DNA of 64,000 nucleotides, from NCBI GenBank assembly GCA_905176665.1, contig CAJINA010000149.1:231227-295226 (forward strand). The letters run 5' to 3'. The translations under genes and the position numbers were made by a program. Shown here piece after piece: positions 62,937 to 64,000 of this stretch (position 1 is its first letter; every line of letters starts with the position of its first letter). Origin of the DNA: Olavius algarvensis Delta 4 endosymbiont (GTDB taxonomy: Bacteria; Desulfobacterota; Desulfobacteria; Desulfobacterales; CAJINA01). The notes beneath the pieces were generated by a model, which was given only the letters and a program-made list of their open reading frames with translations, searched no databases and was not told the origin of the DNA.

Positions 62937-63959
62937 ATGAAAAAGAACGCTAAAAAAAAGAAGGCGTCAATAGACAAAAGAATAAATAGAGCTGGCCGGC
63001 TATCTAGTGACCAAGACGAAGCGCATGTACTTAGAGCTATTGAAGAACTGAAAAAGATTCTGTCACTACCCCACCTGAATAGACACCAAGAAGATAATGC
63101 CCTTATAAATCTTGCAACCGCCTATAAACACAGAGGTGAATATCACTTATCTATAGAAACATTAGACAGGATAGAAGTTGTTCCAGGAAAAAAGAATACT
63201 GATTTTTCAATTTTTATAAAAGTACAATATGCTACTTCATACACGGCTTTGGGATTCTTTGATGAGGCTTGCCGTTACTTTGACGAGACGATCAATGATA
63301 TAAAAGAAGCGGAAGTTGATCCTTTGATGGCAGGGGGGTTTTATCTCGAAGCGGGTAAAGCATATTCTCAAAATGACCAAGTTGAAAAAGCTGAAAAGTG
63401 TTGGAAGGAGGCTTGCTCAATATTTGAGAAAGTTGAAAATGAAACCGAACATTTGGCTAGAGCAAAATCAAATCTTGGTTACCTTCTAATACGAAGTGAA
63501 GACCCAAAGAAACAAAAGGAAAAGCTTGAATTAATAGAGTATTCATCGAATCTAAAAAGGTTGGTCGGTGATATTGAAGGCTTGTCATCAAATTATTGCA
63601 ATTTAGGTCTCTATTATTGGCAAAAGGGAAGGTACGAGCGTGCGATTGCATACACCCGGAAGGACCTCTTTTTAAGTAGAAAAGTAGGGAACTTAAGAGC
63701 AATTGGGTCTACGCTTGGAAATTTAGCAGCGATATATTCAGAATTGAAGCAGCTATCACCGGCAAGAAAATGCCTCAATGAGGCTATAGAGATAGGGAAA
63801 CAATTAAATGATGAACGGCTTGTAGCAATCAGTGAGCATAACCTCAAACATGTAAATAGAACTGGTAAGGAGGCTGGAGTAAAAGGTGAAACTGTTGGAC
63901 CATCTGTAAAAGTCAAAGACCTCCCGGACAGTCAGCCCTCTCGGGTCAGTGATTATTAG
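62937..63959 (+). CDS. TPR protein, AT-rich, probably acquired
   Basis: A 340-residue protein made of tetratricopeptide repeats, e.g. INLATAYKHRGEYHLSIETLDRI, EAGKAYSQNDQVEKAEKCWKEA, CNLGLYYWQKGRYERAIAYTRKDL and LGNLAAIYSELKQLSPARKCLNEAIEIG. The N-terminus is Lys-rich (MKKNAKKKKASIDKR). GC content and codon use (many AAA, ATA, TTA) are unlike the GC-rich genes of the rest of the window, which suggests horizontal transfer. No enzymatic domain is attached; it may be a scaffold or part of a defence or regulatory unit. The ribosome site is weak (TAAGAAA). Confidence 0.85.
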   Translation: MKKNAKKKKASIDKRINRAGRLSSDQDEAHVLRAIEELKKILSLPHLNRHQEDNALINLATAYKHRGEYHLSIETLDRIEVVPGKKNTDFSIFIKVQYATSYTALGFFDEACRYFDETINDIKEAEVDPLMAGGFYLEAGKAYSQNDQVEKAEKCWKEACSIFEKVENETEHLARAKSNLGYLLIRSEDPKKQKEKLELIEYSSNLKRLVGDIEGLSSNYCNLGLYYWQKGRYERAIAYTRKDLFLSRKVGNLRAIGSTLGNLAAIYSELKQLSPARKCLNEAIEIGKQLNDERLVAISEHNLKHVNRTGKEAGVKGETVGPSVKVKDLPDSQPSRVSDY

Positions 63960-64000
63960 GCGGCCTCCTTTGACAATTCTTCTCGACGTTTTTTACCAAG
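63956..64000 (-). CDS. C-terminal end of an unidentified gene entering from the right
   Basis: The reverse strand is open from the window edge to a TAA at 63956-63958, reading LGKKRREELSKEAA. It is convergent with and overlaps the stop of the TPR gene by three bases. Too short to identify; a basic C-terminus of this type occurs in many transposases and DNA-binding proteins, but nothing is proven. Confidence 0.3.
   Translation of the reverse strand, partial: LGKKRREELSKEAA

Overview
The window looks like a chromosomal segment of a mesophilic, anaerobic Desulfobacterota bacterium, probably close to sulfate-reducing Desulfobacterales. This is inferred from gene content (psp system, duplicated acyl-ACP-reductase-like proteins, wax ester synthase, PhaR/phasin-type proteins, LonB-type protease, DUF2284) and from GC-rich genes separated by long, repeat-filled spacers. 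No 16S rRNA gene or other taxonomic marker is present, so the assignment stays an inference.

Layout. 1-0.74 kb: start of a PAS-domain sensor running off the left edge. 1.1-14.8 kb: a neutral-lipid/storage-granule locus with two patatin-like lipases (the first frameshifted), a leftward operon (WS/DGAT wax ester synthase - ferredoxin - two large paralogous acyl-ACP-reductase-like proteins), a divergent rightward group (a protein made of ten exact 11-residue repeats, a PhaR/phasin chimera, an FFLEELY-type protein), and an iron alcohol dehydrogenase fused to an SCP2 lipid-carrier domain with an in-frame amber codon. 15-18.3 kb: YvlB-like small protein, cold-shock protein with a possible RNA switch, DEAD-box helicase, YkgJ remnant, small charged proteins. 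18.4-21 kb: pspABC and divergent pspF. 21.5-38 kb: small membrane protein, LonB-type protease, GNAT, UspA, TPR, SDR, PAS protein, FAD/NAD oxidoreductase, secreted zinc protease, second cold-shock protein, metacaspase-like protein, YbaK, aldo/keto reductase, DUF2284. 38-49.9 kb: pyruvate kinase, TetR regulator, DinB protein, tiny membrane protein, tRNA-Val(CAC), hybrid histidine kinase, lipoprotein, class V aminotransferase. 50.3-51.1 kb: secreted Cys-rich repeat protein. 51.9-59.8 kb: ilvB, ilvN, ilvD, leuC, leuD (branched-chain amino acid synthesis). 60.4-61.7 kb: HTH plus nucleotidyltransferase pair resembling a toxin-antitoxin module. 62.9-64 kb: AT-rich TPR gene, probably acquired, and a gene end at the right edge.

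How the genes fit together. The most notable part is 1-15 kb: acyl thioester reduction to aldehyde (AAR-like pair), aldehyde reduction (Fe-ADH-SCP2), esterification (WS/DGAT), granule coating (11-mer repeat protein, PhaR/phasin chimera) and mobilisation (patatins) can be read as one lipid-storage programme. An almost perfect palindromic operator shared by the promoters of the first patatin gene and the 11-mer repeat gene supports joint control. No PHA synthase or aldehyde-deforming oxygenase gene is present in the window.

Spacers. Nearly every intergenic gap carries one or more dispersed repeat families: degenerate 7-8 nt GTCRGGA / AAGGTATA-type arrays, a composite inverted repeat of about 350-500 bp, a CGCAGAGRCGC palindromic element (four tandem 217-bp copies split ilvB from ilvN), a 142-bp MITE-like element, and a 59-bp palindrome nested inside another repeat. 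Four coding sequences show decay or recoding-type lesions (patatin 1, Fe-ADH, YkgJ, a coiled-coil ORF).
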